From assembly GCA_903970395.1 (NCBI GenBank), contig CAJCIM010000204.1:1-37600 (forward strand): a stretch of 37,600 nt of DNA. The letters run 5' to 3'. The notes beneath the pieces were generated by a model. It was given only the letters and a program-made list of their open reading frames with translations, ran no database searches and had not been told where the DNA came from. The position numbers were made by a program, and so were the translations under genes. Below, one piece after another: positions 23,744-32,754 of the stretch. The DNA is from Acidobacteriaceae bacterium (GTDB lineage Bacteria; Acidobacteriota; Terriglobia; Terriglobales; Acidobacteriaceae). Within the stretch, counting starts at the first letter, position 1; each line of letters opens with the position of its first letter.

Positions 23744-24781
23744 TCATTTTCCTGGCTCCGTGAAGATGTTCTTTGGCAGCATCGCGTGCACGCCAACGTT
23801 GCCGTCAACCAACTGCGTGATGTCCATATCCACAGCAACGCTGGACAACATGTAAGCGTCATCGCGGGTCATATGCTTCTCTTCGACCAGGTAGTCGATC
23901 ATGTCGCGGAGGGCATGCTCGGTAGCTTCCTTGAGGTCGGGGCTGAAACCCATGGTGATGAAGTGCGTCGGCGTCTCAGCACGTGGCCAGAGCAGCGGCT
24001 TGTTCTTGATGACTGTGAACCGGAAGGTGCCTGTGAGGAAGGTCTCCATCGCCGTGATGTCGACTTCGCCGTTGCCCTGCCCCGCGTGTCCGTCGCCGGC
24101 GACAAAGAGCGCTCCCTTGGTGGCCACGGGAATGTAGAGGGTGGTGCCTGCGACGAGTTCTTTGTTGTCCATGTTGCCGGCGTGAGCAAACGGCGGGGCG
24201 CTGTCGACCCGGCCCTGCCCCGGTCCAACACCCATACTGCCGAAGAACGGATGCAGCGGGATATCGATCCCGGGCGCGAAGTGGCCGATCATCTTTTCGC
24301 GGTCAAGTGGGATGATGCGCTGACGGCTGTAGGGAAACTCCATGGGCAGAAAGCCGCGGTGAAGACCGAAGCCGTTACAGGCAAAGTTGGCGTCGATGTT
24401 GATTTTGAGGATCTCGACCTTGAGAACATCACCGGGCTCGGCCTCTGTAATGTCGACCGGGCCGGTGAGGATGTGGCCGCCTGGACCTTTGTCAGCTTCA
24501 GGGTAGTTCTTGTAGACCTCTTCGTTGTACGCGGGAATGTCTTCAGACTTGATACCGCGCGCGACGAGGCGATCGGTGGGGCCACAGGTGGAGAGCGTCT
24601 GCAGGGTGACCGTGTCGCCGCTGTGGACCGTAATTGCAGGCTTGGCATTGGCTGCATAGTGGCCCCACTCCACGGTCTTGGAGGTGGCGAAAACAGTGTG
24701 GTCCTGGGCTGCGAGCGACAGCGTTCCAAGAGACGCGGAGACGAAAACTGAAAGGCCTGCTGCAAAAAAGAGACGGCGCAT
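23744..24781 (-). CDS. Exported acetamidase/formamidase family protein
   Basis: The acetamidase/formamidase (FmdA/AmdA) family hydrolyses short amides to the acid and ammonia. The 345-residue protein has a signal peptide (RRLFFAAGLSVFVSASLGTLSLAAQ), so it acts outside the cytoplasm, unlike classical formamidases. Family features are GHILTGPVDITEAEPGD, the acidic metal-site region HPFFGSMGVGP, the APPFAHAGNMDNKEL segment, and VAGDGHAGQGNGEV. The start at 24779-24781 (ATG) places the signal peptide correctly and has GAGG upstream; the longer frame is read-through. It follows the outer-membrane barrel gene by 95 bases on the same strand. The physiological amide is unknown. Confidence 0.88.
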   Translation of the reverse strand: MRRLFFAAGLSVFVSASLGTLSLAAQDHTVFATSKTVEWGHYAANAKPAITVHSGDTVTLQTLSTCGPTDRLVARGIKSEDIPAYNEEVYKNYPEADKGPGGHILTGPVDITEAEPGDVLKVEILKINIDANFACNGFGLHRGFLPMEFPYSRQRIIPLDREKMIGHFAPGIDIPLHPFFGSMGVGPGQGRVDSAPPFAHAGNMDNKELVAGTTLYIPVATKGALFVAGDGHAGQGNGEVDITAMETFLTGTFRFTVIKNKPLLWPRAETPTHFITMGFSPDLKEATEHALRDMIDYLVEEKHMTRDDAYMLSSVAVDMDITQLVDGNVGVHAMLPKNIFTEPGK

Positions 24782-24876
24782 GAAGAGAACCTCATAGAGG
24801 AGATATCTCTTAGTAAAGCACCGAATTCCCACGATTGGCGCGGGCTCCGTAGTTTCACGGAGCCACCCGCGTTGAG

Positions 24877-26355
24877 TTATTTTGCCGCTGCCCGCTGCTT
24901 GATGCCCCACTTGTAGACCAGTTCGAGGTATCCGAAGTTCGCTGACTTCCCTGCCGGATAATCGGCCGCGATCACGGACTTGCCGTACGAGTGCGCGTAG
25001 TAGAGATTCAGCGCGAGTGAGGGGATGATCTGGTAGTCGGAGCTAATGTCGGCCAGCGTCGCAAAGCTGTTGTGCCCGCCCGATGCGCGACCCGTGTAGC
25101 CGAAGACAAAGTGATCGAACGCGCCGCCACCCTGATACCAGAGGTCACTACTCGAGGTGAGTTGCAGGAAGTGCAGGTCCGAACGCAGTTCGAGCTTTCT
25201 GCCGGGGTTGTCGATCACCTGCACGAACTCATCGCGGTTGTTCATCTCGTTAAAGAAGGGGAAGCGCGCGTAGATACGGGGTGTGGTGAGCCCTTGGAAG
25301 TAGGTGTTGTGCTTGTCGTCCGTAGGATTGTTGTCGCCGGTGCTGCGGAAGAAGCCGCCTCGCGCCCAGGGCTTCGAGGCCACACTGTTGAATCGGTAGC
25401 CGGCCTCCACCGAAGCAGCGCCTGCGTGCTGATCGAGAGGGCCCCATTGGCCGTTCTGGAGCACGCCAAAGAAGACTACGTCAAAGCTGCCCGGGCCCGC
25501 AGGAATAGTGGTAAGAAAGTCCGCGCCGTAGCTGCCGATGCGGATGTTCCTGTGGTCGGCCTGACGGACGGCGAGCGCGCGGTTGTCGGTCTTTACGACT
25601 CCGGTGCGCCCGTCGTGGTAGCCCATCGCAAAGACGCGCCAGATGAAGTGCTCTTTGAAGTCGTGCTTCGTATAAGCCAGGTACTGGACGTCAACATTCA
25701 GCTCTGGGTTCGCATTCATGTTGAAGACGCCCTGGGTCGGGCGACCTGCCATCGCGGCGATGTCCCAGGAGCCCTTGCCGTAGTGACCGTCGACGCCGTC
25801 AAAGCTGCGCTGGCCGTTGGAGAAGGTAAAGTTGCCGATGAGATGCTGCTGCATACGGTTGGCCTGCAGCCATACCAGTGACGGATCTTTTGGAGTGGTT
25901 TCGGTACCATCGAAGAACTCAAAGCGTCCGATGCGAAGGGATGTGTCAGGCCCTTTGCCGTGGTACCGGAGAAACGCCCCGCGCAGCGATACCGCGGTTG
26001 GCAGGGTGTTGGTGTTCGCCGCATAGTACGTGCCTCCAAGACCAAGCTGGCCTTGCGCGGAGACGGGAGAGATAGCCGTGTTCGGCACATCGAAGACATC
26101 ATTCTGTGAGGCCTCAAGCTGCCAGTCGAACTGCTTGATGCGCTGTGCGACGCTGAAGCGCAGCATCTGCTCTACATAAGGGTAGGTAGAGGTATAAGGC
26201 GGGGCGCTGTACCAGTCGTTGGCGTCTGTACGTGTGCGGTTGTAGACGTTCACGCTGATGGGCGATGTGGAGGTATTTGGAGACTGCGCGTTGAGCGCGC
26301 CCGCGCAAAAGCATGCGGTGAGCAGTGCGCTCAGAAGATTGAAATTAAAGCTCAT
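24877..26355 (-). CDS. Alginate-export-type outer membrane beta-barrel protein
   Basis: The 492-residue protein has a signal peptide (LLSALLTACFCAGALNAQ). The rest is an alternating, aromatic-rich pattern of about 16-18 predicted beta strands. It includes LRIGRFEFFDGTE, DVFFGVLQNGQWG-like strands and the C-terminal FGYLELVYKWGIKQ. This pattern fits the alginate export (PF13372) barrel family, which in this phylum often serves as a general small-molecule channel. ATG at 26353-26355 is chosen from the signal peptide; the frame continues upstream without function. It would be transcribed before the amidase-family gene, so the pair may take up and hydrolyse one compound. The last residues (RAAAK) lack the classic terminal Phe. 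Confidence 0.8.
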   Translation of the reverse strand: MSFNFNLLSALLTACFCAGALNAQSPNTSTSPISVNVYNRTRTDANDWYSAPPYTSTYPYVEQMLRFSVAQRIKQFDWQLEASQNDVFDVPNTAISPVSAQGQLGLGGTYYAANTNTLPTAVSLRGAFLRYHGKGPDTSLRIGRFEFFDGTETTPKDPSLVWLQANRMQQHLIGNFTFSNGQRSFDGVDGHYGKGSWDIAAMAGRPTQGVFNMNANPELNVDVQYLAYTKHDFKEHFIWRVFAMGYHDGRTGVVKTDNRALAVRQADHRNIRIGSYGADFLTTIPAGPGSFDVVFFGVLQNGQWGPLDQHAGAASVEAGYRFNSVASKPWARGGFFRSTGDNNPTDDKHNTYFQGLTTPRIYARFPFFNEMNNRDEFVQVIDNPGRKLELRSDLHFLQLTSSSDLWYQGGGAFDHFVFGYTGRASGGHNSFATLADISSDYQIIPSLALNLYYAHSYGKSVIAADYPAGKSANFGYLELVYKWGIKQRAAAK

Positions 26356-26680
26356 CGGAGACTTCCCTTTGATAGGAGATAGAGATGGGGAGATCGGACA
26401 CGTGCGCTGCTGTGGACTGGCGGACGTGCAAGCAGCGATTTGGCGCAGAGTGACGAGGCACCAGGCATGATCCTTCAATATCGTTCGCAACGCCTTCAAG
26501 ACTTTGCGGAAGTTGGTATGTCAATGAGATATAAACACAAGGGGTTGACGGAGACATCCACCTTTTGGACGAGTCTCGCATCTGGCAGTGGAAAACGAGT
26601 TGCGCCTTGCCCGCAGGCTGGTCAGGTAGCATCGTTCGTATAGTCTTCAAATACTCTTTGCCGGAAAGGCTTTTGCGCGG
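26356..26680. other. Divergent intergenic region with no gene seen
   Basis: These 325 bases separate the leftward barrel gene from the rightward amidohydrolase gene. Frames here are extensions or shadows without ribosome binding sites. A TTGACA -35-like hexamer reading leftward is at 26519-26524, and TATAGT (26639-26644) reading rightward could be a -10 box; neither has a good partner. GC skew on the + strand changes sign close to here. No dif-like site was recognised. Confidence 0.5.
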
Positions 26681-28702
26681 ATGCATAGATCTCTCGCTGT
26701 TGTTATCGGAGCAGTACTTGTCAGTGTTGCTCTCCCCGCTCAGCAGACACCTCTTGTTATCGAACATGGTGTGTACGGTGTACACCTCATCCAGCGGACG
26801 ATCGGCAGCGAAGAGTACGACATCACCGACCTTGGGACGCATCGCCAGCTTTCGGTCACGATTAACACCTCCGACAGAGGCATGAAGCGCAAGAGCACGA
26901 CCGCTCTCGACTACCTGCCCAGCCTCACCCCGACGCGTCTCGAGCAGCACAGCATTACCCCCGCGACAGCCACAGCTGCCGCCGTGGACAATATTTCGCT
27001 CACCGAGATTACGGGCGGCAAGGTCACCGTCCGCGAGGGCGAGACATCACGCAACTTCGTCAAGCCCGCTGTCGGATTCACCGGCTTCGCGAGCATGCCT
27101 GCAGCGGTCCAGATGATGATGATGCGTTACTGGCTGCATCACCATAGGCCGCCACAGCTAACGTTGTTGCGTGCCTCCGCGCAGGCGCTGCCGGCGGAGA
27201 TCCGTCCCGTCGGTCATGATGTATTCACCGTGAACGGCGAGATCGTGCGCCTTACCCGCTACACCGTAGCCAACCTTATCTTTGGCCGTGAGGTGCTGTG
27301 GATGAACGATCATGAGCGCGTCGCCGCCATCATGACCTTTGCCGGTGGCCTTCCGCAGGAGGAGATCCTCGACGAGTACAAGTCCGCCTTCGATCCTCTC
27401 TTCCAGAGCGGCGTGCGGCAGGAGATGCTCGATCTGGCAGCGCTAACCCACGCTGTGCGCCCGCTCGCTGCGGGCACGTTTGCCATCGTTGGCGCGCGGC
27501 TCATCGACGCTACCGGTGCGCCGCCGGTCGAGAACTCTGTCGTCATCGTCCGCAACAACCTCATCGCTGCTACTGGCCCAGCAGGGTCGGTACGTGTTCC
27601 TCCCGGCATCCGCGTCATCCATGCGACTGGTCAGTCTATTCTGCCTGGTCTGTGGGAGATGCACTCGCACTACTCAGGCGTTGAGTTCGGCCCGGCGCTT
27701 CTTTCCGCAGGCGTCACTACGGCGCGCGACTGCGGAGGCGAGTTTCAGTTTCTTCTCGCCGTGCGTCATGCCATTGATGAGCAACATCAACTCGGCCCGC
27801 GGCTTCTGCTCGCCGGGCTGATTGATGGCACCAGCCCGGACGCCTTCGGGCTGTTCACGGCGGCCACTCCCGGCGAGGGCATGGGGGCCGTCGATATGTA
27901 TGCAGATGCACACTTCGACCAGATCAAGGTCTACACGCAGATTCAGCCGGACGTACTGCGCGCCATCGCCGACGAGGCCCACAAACGTGGACTTACGGTT
28001 ACCGGGCACGTTCCTGCCGCAGTCAACAGCTTTGAGGGTGTTGCCGGCGGCATGGATCAGATCAACCACCTGCAGTTCGTCACACGCTCCATGGTGCCAG
28101 AGGATTCCAAGGGACAGTTCACGCTCGCGGATCTTGACTCTGACCGCGCAAAACGCCTTATCGCGTTGCTTGCAGAGAAGCACATCGTCATTGACCCCAC
28201 TATCGGCTGGGGCGAGATGGCCGGGCACCCACGCAACATCTCCACCGCGTCCTTCGAACCGGGCGTCAATGCCGCGCCGTTCCCTCTGGCGTGGCGCTAT
28301 AACAACATCGGCATCGCAGGCATGGACGAGACCAAGTTCCACGAACGTATGAGCGCGAACCTCAAAGTCATCGGAGCTCTCTTCCAGGCTGGCGTTCCCA
28401 TCGTTGCCGGCAGCGATACCAACCTCATCGGCTACGGCCTCGACCGCGAGCTTGAGCTCTACGTCCAGGCCGGCATGACTCCCATGCAGGCTATCCAGTC
28501 GGCCACCATCGTGCCCGCTCGTGTGATGCACCACGACGCCGACTCCGGCACCATCGAGCCCGGCAAACGCGCCGACCTCGTCCTTGTCAACGGAGATCCG
28601 CTCACCAACATCAGCGATCTACGCGGCGTGACCAGCGTTGTCGCCAACGGCCGCGTCTACGACAGCAAAGCCATCGCCCGGACGGTTGGGTATCATCGCT
28701 GA
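26681..28702 (+). CDS. Exported amidohydrolase-family metalloenzyme with long N-terminal region
   Basis: The 673-residue protein has a signal peptide (residues 1-21, SVALPAQQ). It then has a roughly 240-residue region of unknown fold, with Gly-rich beta-like stretches and an MMMM-RYWLHHHRPP patch. The C-terminal 410 residues are an amidohydrolase (imidazolonepropionase/prolidase-like) barrel. Its metal ligands are His328 and His330 (EMHSHYSG), Lys416 (IKVYTQ), His443 (TGHVPA), His463 (INHLQF) and Asp579 (AGSDTN). The family's GTIEPGKRADLVLVNGDPL motif is near the end. ATG 26681 has GGAAAGG upstream. It is probably a periplasmic peptidase-, lactonase- or amidase-like enzyme; the substrate is unknown. 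Its stop is 20 bases from the antisense tRNA-Ser. Confidence 0.88.
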   Translation: MHRSLAVVIGAVLVSVALPAQQTPLVIEHGVYGVHLIQRTIGSEEYDITDLGTHRQLSVTINTSDRGMKRKSTTALDYLPSLTPTRLEQHSITPATATAAAVDNISLTEITGGKVTVREGETSRNFVKPAVGFTGFASMPAAVQMMMMRYWLHHHRPPQLTLLRASAQALPAEIRPVGHDVFTVNGEIVRLTRYTVANLIFGREVLWMNDHERVAAIMTFAGGLPQEEILDEYKSAFDPLFQSGVRQEMLDLAALTHAVRPLAAGTFAIVGARLIDATGAPPVENSVVIVRNNLIAATGPAGSVRVPPGIRVIHATGQSILPGLWEMHSHYSGVEFGPALLSAGVTTARDCGGEFQFLLAVRHAIDEQHQLGPRLLLAGLIDGTSPDAFGLFTAATPGEGMGAVDMYADAHFDQIKVYTQIQPDVLRAIADEAHKRGLTVTGHVPAAVNSFEGVAGGMDQINHLQFVTRSMVPEDSKGQFTLADLDSDRAKRLIALLAEKHIVIDPTIGWGEMAGHPRNISTASFEPGVNAAPFPLAWRYNNIGIAGMDETKFHERMSANLKVIGALFQAGVPIVAGSDTNLIGYGLDRELELYVQAGMTPMQAIQSATIVPARVMHHDADSGTIEPGKRADLVLVNGDPLTNISDLRGVTSVVANGRVYDSKAIARTVGYHR

Positions 28703-28722
28703 TTCCTTCGATTGTAAGGTTG

Positions 28723-28812
28723 TGGCGGAGGGAGAGGGATTCGAACCCCCGTAGCCCGTTAGGGCTAAGCGGTTTTCAAGACCGCCTGTTTCAACCACTC
28801 ACACATCCCTCC
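28723..28812 (-). tRNA. tRNA-Ser (anticodon UGA)
   Basis: Read on the - strand from 28812. The acceptor stem GGAGGGA pairs with TCCCTCC. The anticodon arm is GCGGT-CTTGAAA-ACCGC with anticodon TGA. The long variable arm typical of tRNA-Ser is TAGCCC-TAAC-GGGCTA. The T arm contains GGTTCGAATCC. The discriminator G and the CCA end are encoded (28723-28726). Length is 90 bases. Confidence 0.96.
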
Positions 28813-28847
28813 GCAGGGATGGCACTCATCTAAGAATACCAGCAGCG

Positions 28848-30539
28848 TTAGACACTCTGCTTCAACATCTGCTCCGCGTGGCGCAGTGAGGTGTCACTGA
28901 CCTTCGCTCCGGAGAGCATTCGCGCTATCTCTGTGGTGCGCTCCTCGGGCTTCATCAGACGGATGCTGGTCTGGGTGCGGCCACCCTTCTCCGCCTTCTC
29001 GATGAGGAAGTGCTGATCGGCGAACGCGGCGATCTGAGGCAGGTGCGTGATGCAGATGACCTGCTGCGCACGCGATAGGGTCTTCAGCTTCTGACCTACG
29101 GCCTCGGCCGCACGACCACCGATGCCGATGTCGATCTCGTCGAAGACCAACGTGCGTGGCAGTGGGAGACCGCGCTTCTTAGCGTGCGCCGCAACACCCT
29201 CTTCAACGGACACCTTTAGCGCCAGCATCACGCGGCTCATCTCGCCGCCCGAGGCGATCTCCGTCAGCGGCTTCACCGGCTCACCGGGGTTCGTTGCGAT
29301 GCGGCACTCGATGCTGTCCCATCCGTGCTGCGTCCATGAGTCTTCCGTCTCGTTTGGCTTCACATCAATCTGAAACCGTGCTTGCATCGCAAGGTCGTTG
29401 ATCTGTTTCTCTGCGATACCGCCGAGCTTCTCAGCGGCCTTGGTGCGCTCCGTTGTCAGTTTGCGCGCAGCTACTATGTACTTTGCCGCGGCGATGGTCA
29501 GATCCTTCTCCAGCTCCACCAGCCGCGCATCGCGGTTTTCAATGTCGTTGAGCTTCTGCGCGGCCTCTTCGCCAAACGCGATCACTTCGGCTAGCGTCGT
29601 TCCGTACTTTCGCTTAAGCCGATCGAGCGCCGCGAGTCTGTCTTCAATCTCCGCCAGCCGCTCAGGAGAGGCCGTCACCTGCCCCGCAAACGCACGCAGG
29701 GTGGAGGTCGCATCCTCGACCGCAGCCTTGGCCGTGGCGATCTGCTGTGCCGTCTCAGCAAACTGCGGATCGAACTTCGCGAGGTCCTCCACATGCCGCA
29801 GTGCGCCGCCCAGCAGAGATTCAGCCGAAACCTCACCCTCGTACAACAGCTCCTGGGCTGCATTTGCACCGGTAAACAGCCGCTCCGCATTGGCGAGCAC
29901 GCGTTTCTCCGTCTCAAGCTGCACGTCTTCTTCGGCATCCGCTATTGCTGCCGCCGCAATCTCCTTCGCCTGAAAGCTCCAGAGGTCCATCAACCTTGTG
30001 CGGTCCTGCTCAGCGTTGCGCAGCTCTTCAATCTGCACTCGTAGAGCGCGCCACCGCGCAAAGTGCGTGGCAACGTCCTCGCCGTGCAGATCGCCAAAGC
30101 GGTCCAACAGCAACCGTTGCTGCTCCGCGTCAAACGCCACCAGCGTCTCGGACTGCGCATGGACCAGCGCCAGTTCAGGCGCCAACTGCCGCAGCACCGT
30201 TACCGTTGCCGGCTGGTTGTTGACGAATACCCTTCCCTTGCCGTTTGTCCCAATCTCTCGGCGGATCAAAATTTCATCGTCCGCAGCGTCAATGCCGTTG
30301 CGCTCCAGTATCTCTTCAGCACCGGGCGTGGACTCGAAGACGCAGCCGAGAACGGCCTTTTCCGCGCCAAAGCGTACCATGTCGCTGCTTGCCTTGCTGC
30401 CCAGCAGAATAACCAGTGCGTCGATAAGAATCGACTTGCCAGCACCGGTTTCGCCCGTAAGCAAGTTTAGCCCCGGCCCGAAGACCGCGACTGCGTGGTC
30501 GATAACGGCATAATTTTCTGCGCGGAGCTCCAGCAGCAT
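28848..30539 (-). CDS. recN: DNA repair protein RecN
   Basis: RecN is an SMC-like ATPase acting in double-strand break repair and recombination. The 563-residue protein has Walker A GETGAGKS (residues 29-36) after the typical start MLLELRAENYAVID. Two coiled-coil segments lie around about 160-225 and 295-370. The ABC signature is IASGGEMSRVMLALK and Walker B is LVFDEIDIGIGG, followed by RAQQVICITHLPQIAAFAD. The start chosen is ATG at 30537-30539; an in-frame TTG at 30611 would add 24 non-conserved residues. It stands alone, divergent from tolQ. Confidence 0.96.
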   Translation of the reverse strand: MLLELRAENYAVIDHAVAVFGPGLNLLTGETGAGKSILIDALVILLGSKASSDMVRFGAEKAVLGCVFESTPGAEEILERNGIDAADDEILIRREIGTNGKGRVFVNNQPATVTVLRQLAPELALVHAQSETLVAFDAEQQRLLLDRFGDLHGEDVATHFARWRALRVQIEELRNAEQDRTRLMDLWSFQAKEIAAAAIADAEEDVQLETEKRVLANAERLFTGANAAQELLYEGEVSAESLLGGALRHVEDLAKFDPQFAETAQQIATAKAAVEDATSTLRAFAGQVTASPERLAEIEDRLAALDRLKRKYGTTLAEVIAFGEEAAQKLNDIENRDARLVELEKDLTIAAAKYIVAARKLTTERTKAAEKLGGIAEKQINDLAMQARFQIDVKPNETEDSWTQHGWDSIECRIATNPGEPVKPLTEIASGGEMSRVMLALKVSVEEGVAAHAKKRGLPLPRTLVFDEIDIGIGGRAAEAVGQKLKTLSRAQQVICITHLPQIAAFADQHFLIEKAEKGGRTQTSIRLMKPEERTTEIARMLSGAKVSDTSLRHAEQMLKQSV

Positions 30540-30697
30540 CTGGTCAGGATCTCTTTCACCGAGAGCATAGCAGGAGGCGCTCTGGATAGCTGATGCCAAA
30601 GTTGCATCCAAGTGAAAGCAGGGGGGCTTCGAACCATATCGGGTTCATCCGGCCTGCGCCGTGCAAATCGCAACGGTACACTAGATGATAGACGCTT

Positions 30698-31480
30698 ATG
30701 ACCCTGCTTGCCCTCGCCCTCCTCCTCCAAGACGCGACGTCATCTCTCCCCGACTCCACTGCCACTCCGCCCGCTGCTAACAACAGCAGCGCCATCGTTG
30801 AGATGGTCCACAACAGTGGTCCGATCGCGCTTACGGTGCTGGGGATACTGCTGATTGCCAGCATATTCTCCTGGGCAGTCATGCTGTCCAAATGGCGTGC
30901 CTTCGGCGCGGCGGAGAAACAAAACGGCCGCTTTTTGCGGGCCTTCCGCAAGTCCGGCCGTCTGAGCGAGATCTCGAACGTCGCTGATCAGTTCAAGCCC
31001 AGCCCCCTCGTTGCGGTCTTCCACGAGATTCACGACGAGTACCAGCGCCAGAGCGGCGGTCGTGGTGTTCCGCCCAACCCAGCCGCACTGGAGCGCGCCG
31101 CGCTTACCGCGTCTAGCGAGGCACTCACGCAGATGGAGCACCGCCTCACCTGGCTGGCAACCATCGCGCAGTCGGCCACGTACGTCGGACTTTTCGGTAC
31201 GGTGATGGGCATCGTGGACGCGTTCCATGGGCTCGGTACCGCCGGAGCGGCCACACTGCGCGCAGTTGCCCCCGGTATCTCGGAGGCGCTGATCACCACC
31301 GCCGCCGGCCTCGTTGTCGCCGTGCCTGCTCTCGTCGGCTACAACCAGCTCACCGCGCGCCTGCGCGAGTTTGCCGCGCGCATGGACGACTTCGGCCGCG
31401 AGCTACTCAACGCCATCGAAAATGCTGCGCTCTTCCAGCCACAGCAGCAACAGGACGAAACCCGCCGGAGGTCCAGCTAA
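30698..31480 (+). CDS. tolQ: MotA/TolQ/ExbB proton channel family protein (TolQ)
   Basis: TolQ forms with TolR the proton-driven inner membrane motor of the Tol-Pal envelope system. The 260-residue protein has three membrane helices at about residues 42-65, 152-180 and 195-220. The family segment TYVGLFGTVMGIVDAF, and GISEALITTAAGLVVAVPALVGYN with the conserved Thr pair in the pore, are present. It has a longer N-terminal outside segment than classic TolQ. It is followed two bases later by tolR and starts the cluster tolQ-tolR-tolA-tolB-pal-cpoB. It could also serve as ExbB, since a large TonB-dependent receptor is in the same window, but the context favours Tol. Confidence 0.92.
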   Translation: MTLLALALLLQDATSSLPDSTATPPAANNSSAIVEMVHNSGPIALTVLGILLIASIFSWAVMLSKWRAFGAAEKQNGRFLRAFRKSGRLSEISNVADQFKPSPLVAVFHEIHDEYQRQSGGRGVPPNPAALERAALTASSEALTQMEHRLTWLATIAQSATYVGLFGTVMGIVDAFHGLGTAGAATLRAVAPGISEALITTAAGLVVAVPALVGYNQLTARLREFAARMDDFGRELLNAIENAALFQPQQQQDETRRRSS

Positions 31481-31482
31481 CC

Positions 31483-31890
31483 ATGGCCTTCACCTCGCGT
31501 GGCCGCACCCAGACGGCCCTGGCCGACATCAACATCACCCCGCTCGTGGACGTGGTGCTGGTGCTGCTGGTGATCTTCATGCTCACCGCACCGGTGCTGC
31601 AGTCAGGCATCGTCGTCGCCGTGCCACACACGCGCACTGTGAACCAGCTCACCGAAGAGCACATGGTCGTCACCATCGACAAGGACCAGAACGTCTTTCT
31701 GCAGGACAAGCAGGTGAACATCCACGACCTCGCCAGCCTGCTCGCCAACAACCCAAGGGAGACCAAGCGCGTGGTATATGTGCGCGCGGATGAGAAGGTC
31801 CCCTTCGGCGCCTTCGCGTCGGTCATGGACGCCGTCAAGCAGGCGGGAATCACCAACATCAGCATCGTCACACAGCCCGTACGCCAGTAA
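31483..31890 (+). CDS. tolR: ExbD/TolR family biopolymer transport protein (TolR)
   Basis: TolR is the single-pass partner of TolQ. The 135-residue protein has a short cytoplasmic N-terminus and one membrane helix (residues 17-40) with the proton-carrying Asp in ITPLVDVVLVLLVIFM. A periplasmic dimerisation domain follows (VVTIDKDQNVFLQDKQVN ... RVVYVRADEKVPFGAFASVMDAVKQAGITNISIVT). ATG 31483 lies two bases after the tolQ stop, with GGAGG inside the end of tolQ. Confidence 0.94.
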   Translation: MAFTSRGRTQTALADINITPLVDVVLVLLVIFMLTAPVLQSGIVVAVPHTRTVNQLTEEHMVVTIDKDQNVFLQDKQVNIHDLASLLANNPRETKRVVYVRADEKVPFGAFASVMDAVKQAGITNISIVTQPVRQ

Positions 31891-31911
31891 TCGCAACAAG
31901 CAAGATTAACG

Positions 31912-32706
31912 ATGAGCACCTACGCCAATACGCGCGAATCCCAACCGTTTGACCGCCTCGGCCGCGGCCTCACGTGGGCTATCGCGCTGCACGCCACAGC
32001 TGCCGCCGCACTGGCAGGCTGGGCTATAGCCAGTCACGTCCACGGCCCCAAGTGGGGGGACAACGTGCAACAAACAGGCTCCATCCAGGCCAGCATGGTC
32101 TCTGCCATCCCCCTGCCGCCAAAGGCTGCGCCTGTCGATAAGAATGTCCTCGCCTCTGACAACGTAACGCCGGTTCCCGCGCCACAGCCGAAAGAGACCA
32201 CGCAACCTCCGCCTCGCCCCGATGACATCCTCCTCAAAGGCAAGACGCCAGACAAAGCCGTTCCCAAGCCTGCCGAGGTCATAGCCCCCAAACACCCGCA
32301 ACCGACCCCGGTCACCCCCAAGGCTGCCAGCGGAGACGCCGCCACACAGCTGCCTCAGTCCATCACGCAGCTCAAGAACGGCACCGCCACCGTCACCGTC
32401 GAAGACAAGACCTTCGGTCAGCGGTATAGCTACTACCTGCGCGTAGTCAGCCAGCTCGTCAATCAAAACTACAACCCCAACGAGGCCGATCCGCGGGCCT
32501 CGCAAGGCCATAGCGTAGTCCTTCGCTTCTACATCCAGGCCGACGGCACCGTATCCGATCTGCACATCGAAACCCGCAGCGGCTCCTCGTCGCTCGATCA
32601 GGCCGCGATGCGTGCCATTCAGCGCGTCGACTCCTTCGGACCTCTTCCACCTGGCTCCAGTAGCCAGCTCCCCATCGAGTTCAAGTTTGATTACCATCAG
32701 TCCTGA
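31912..32706 (+). CDS. tolA: TonB/TolA-like energy transducer
   Basis: The protein spans the envelope between TolQR and the outer membrane. Its 264 residues comprise a short cytoplasmic N-terminus and one membrane helix (about 22-40, AIALHATAAAALAGWAI). A Pro/Lys-rich periplasmic linker (about 60-150) follows. The C-terminal domain has TonB_C-like features: VVLRFYIQADGTVSDLHIETRSGS, then the AAMRAIQRV helix and a last strand PIEFKFDYH. The position between tolR and tolB makes it the functional TolA. The C-terminal domain is of TonB type, though, and the linker is Pro-rich, not the long Ala/Lys helix of enterobacterial TolA. Confidence 0.82.
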   Translation: MSTYANTRESQPFDRLGRGLTWAIALHATAAAALAGWAIASHVHGPKWGDNVQQTGSIQASMVSAIPLPPKAAPVDKNVLASDNVTPVPAPQPKETTQPPPRPDDILLKGKTPDKAVPKPAEVIAPKHPQPTPVTPKAASGDAATQLPQSITQLKNGTATVTVEDKTFGQRYSYYLRVVSQLVNQNYNPNEADPRASQGHSVVLRFYIQADGTVSDLHIETRSGSSSLDQAAMRAIQRVDSFGPLPPGSSSQLPIEFKFDYHQS

Positions 32707-32754
32707 CAACAACGGCAACCCTCTTTGTAACCTGACATTGGAGCCCCGAGAACG

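Noticed and set aside
23699-24751. 350-residue + strand frame opposite the acetamidase-family gene
   Set aside because: No signal, motif or ribosome binding site; the - strand frame has the signal peptide and family motifs.
26345-26950. 201-residue leftward frame across the divergent intergenic region
   Set aside because: It overlaps the signal peptide regions of two clear genes and has no motif or ribosome binding site.
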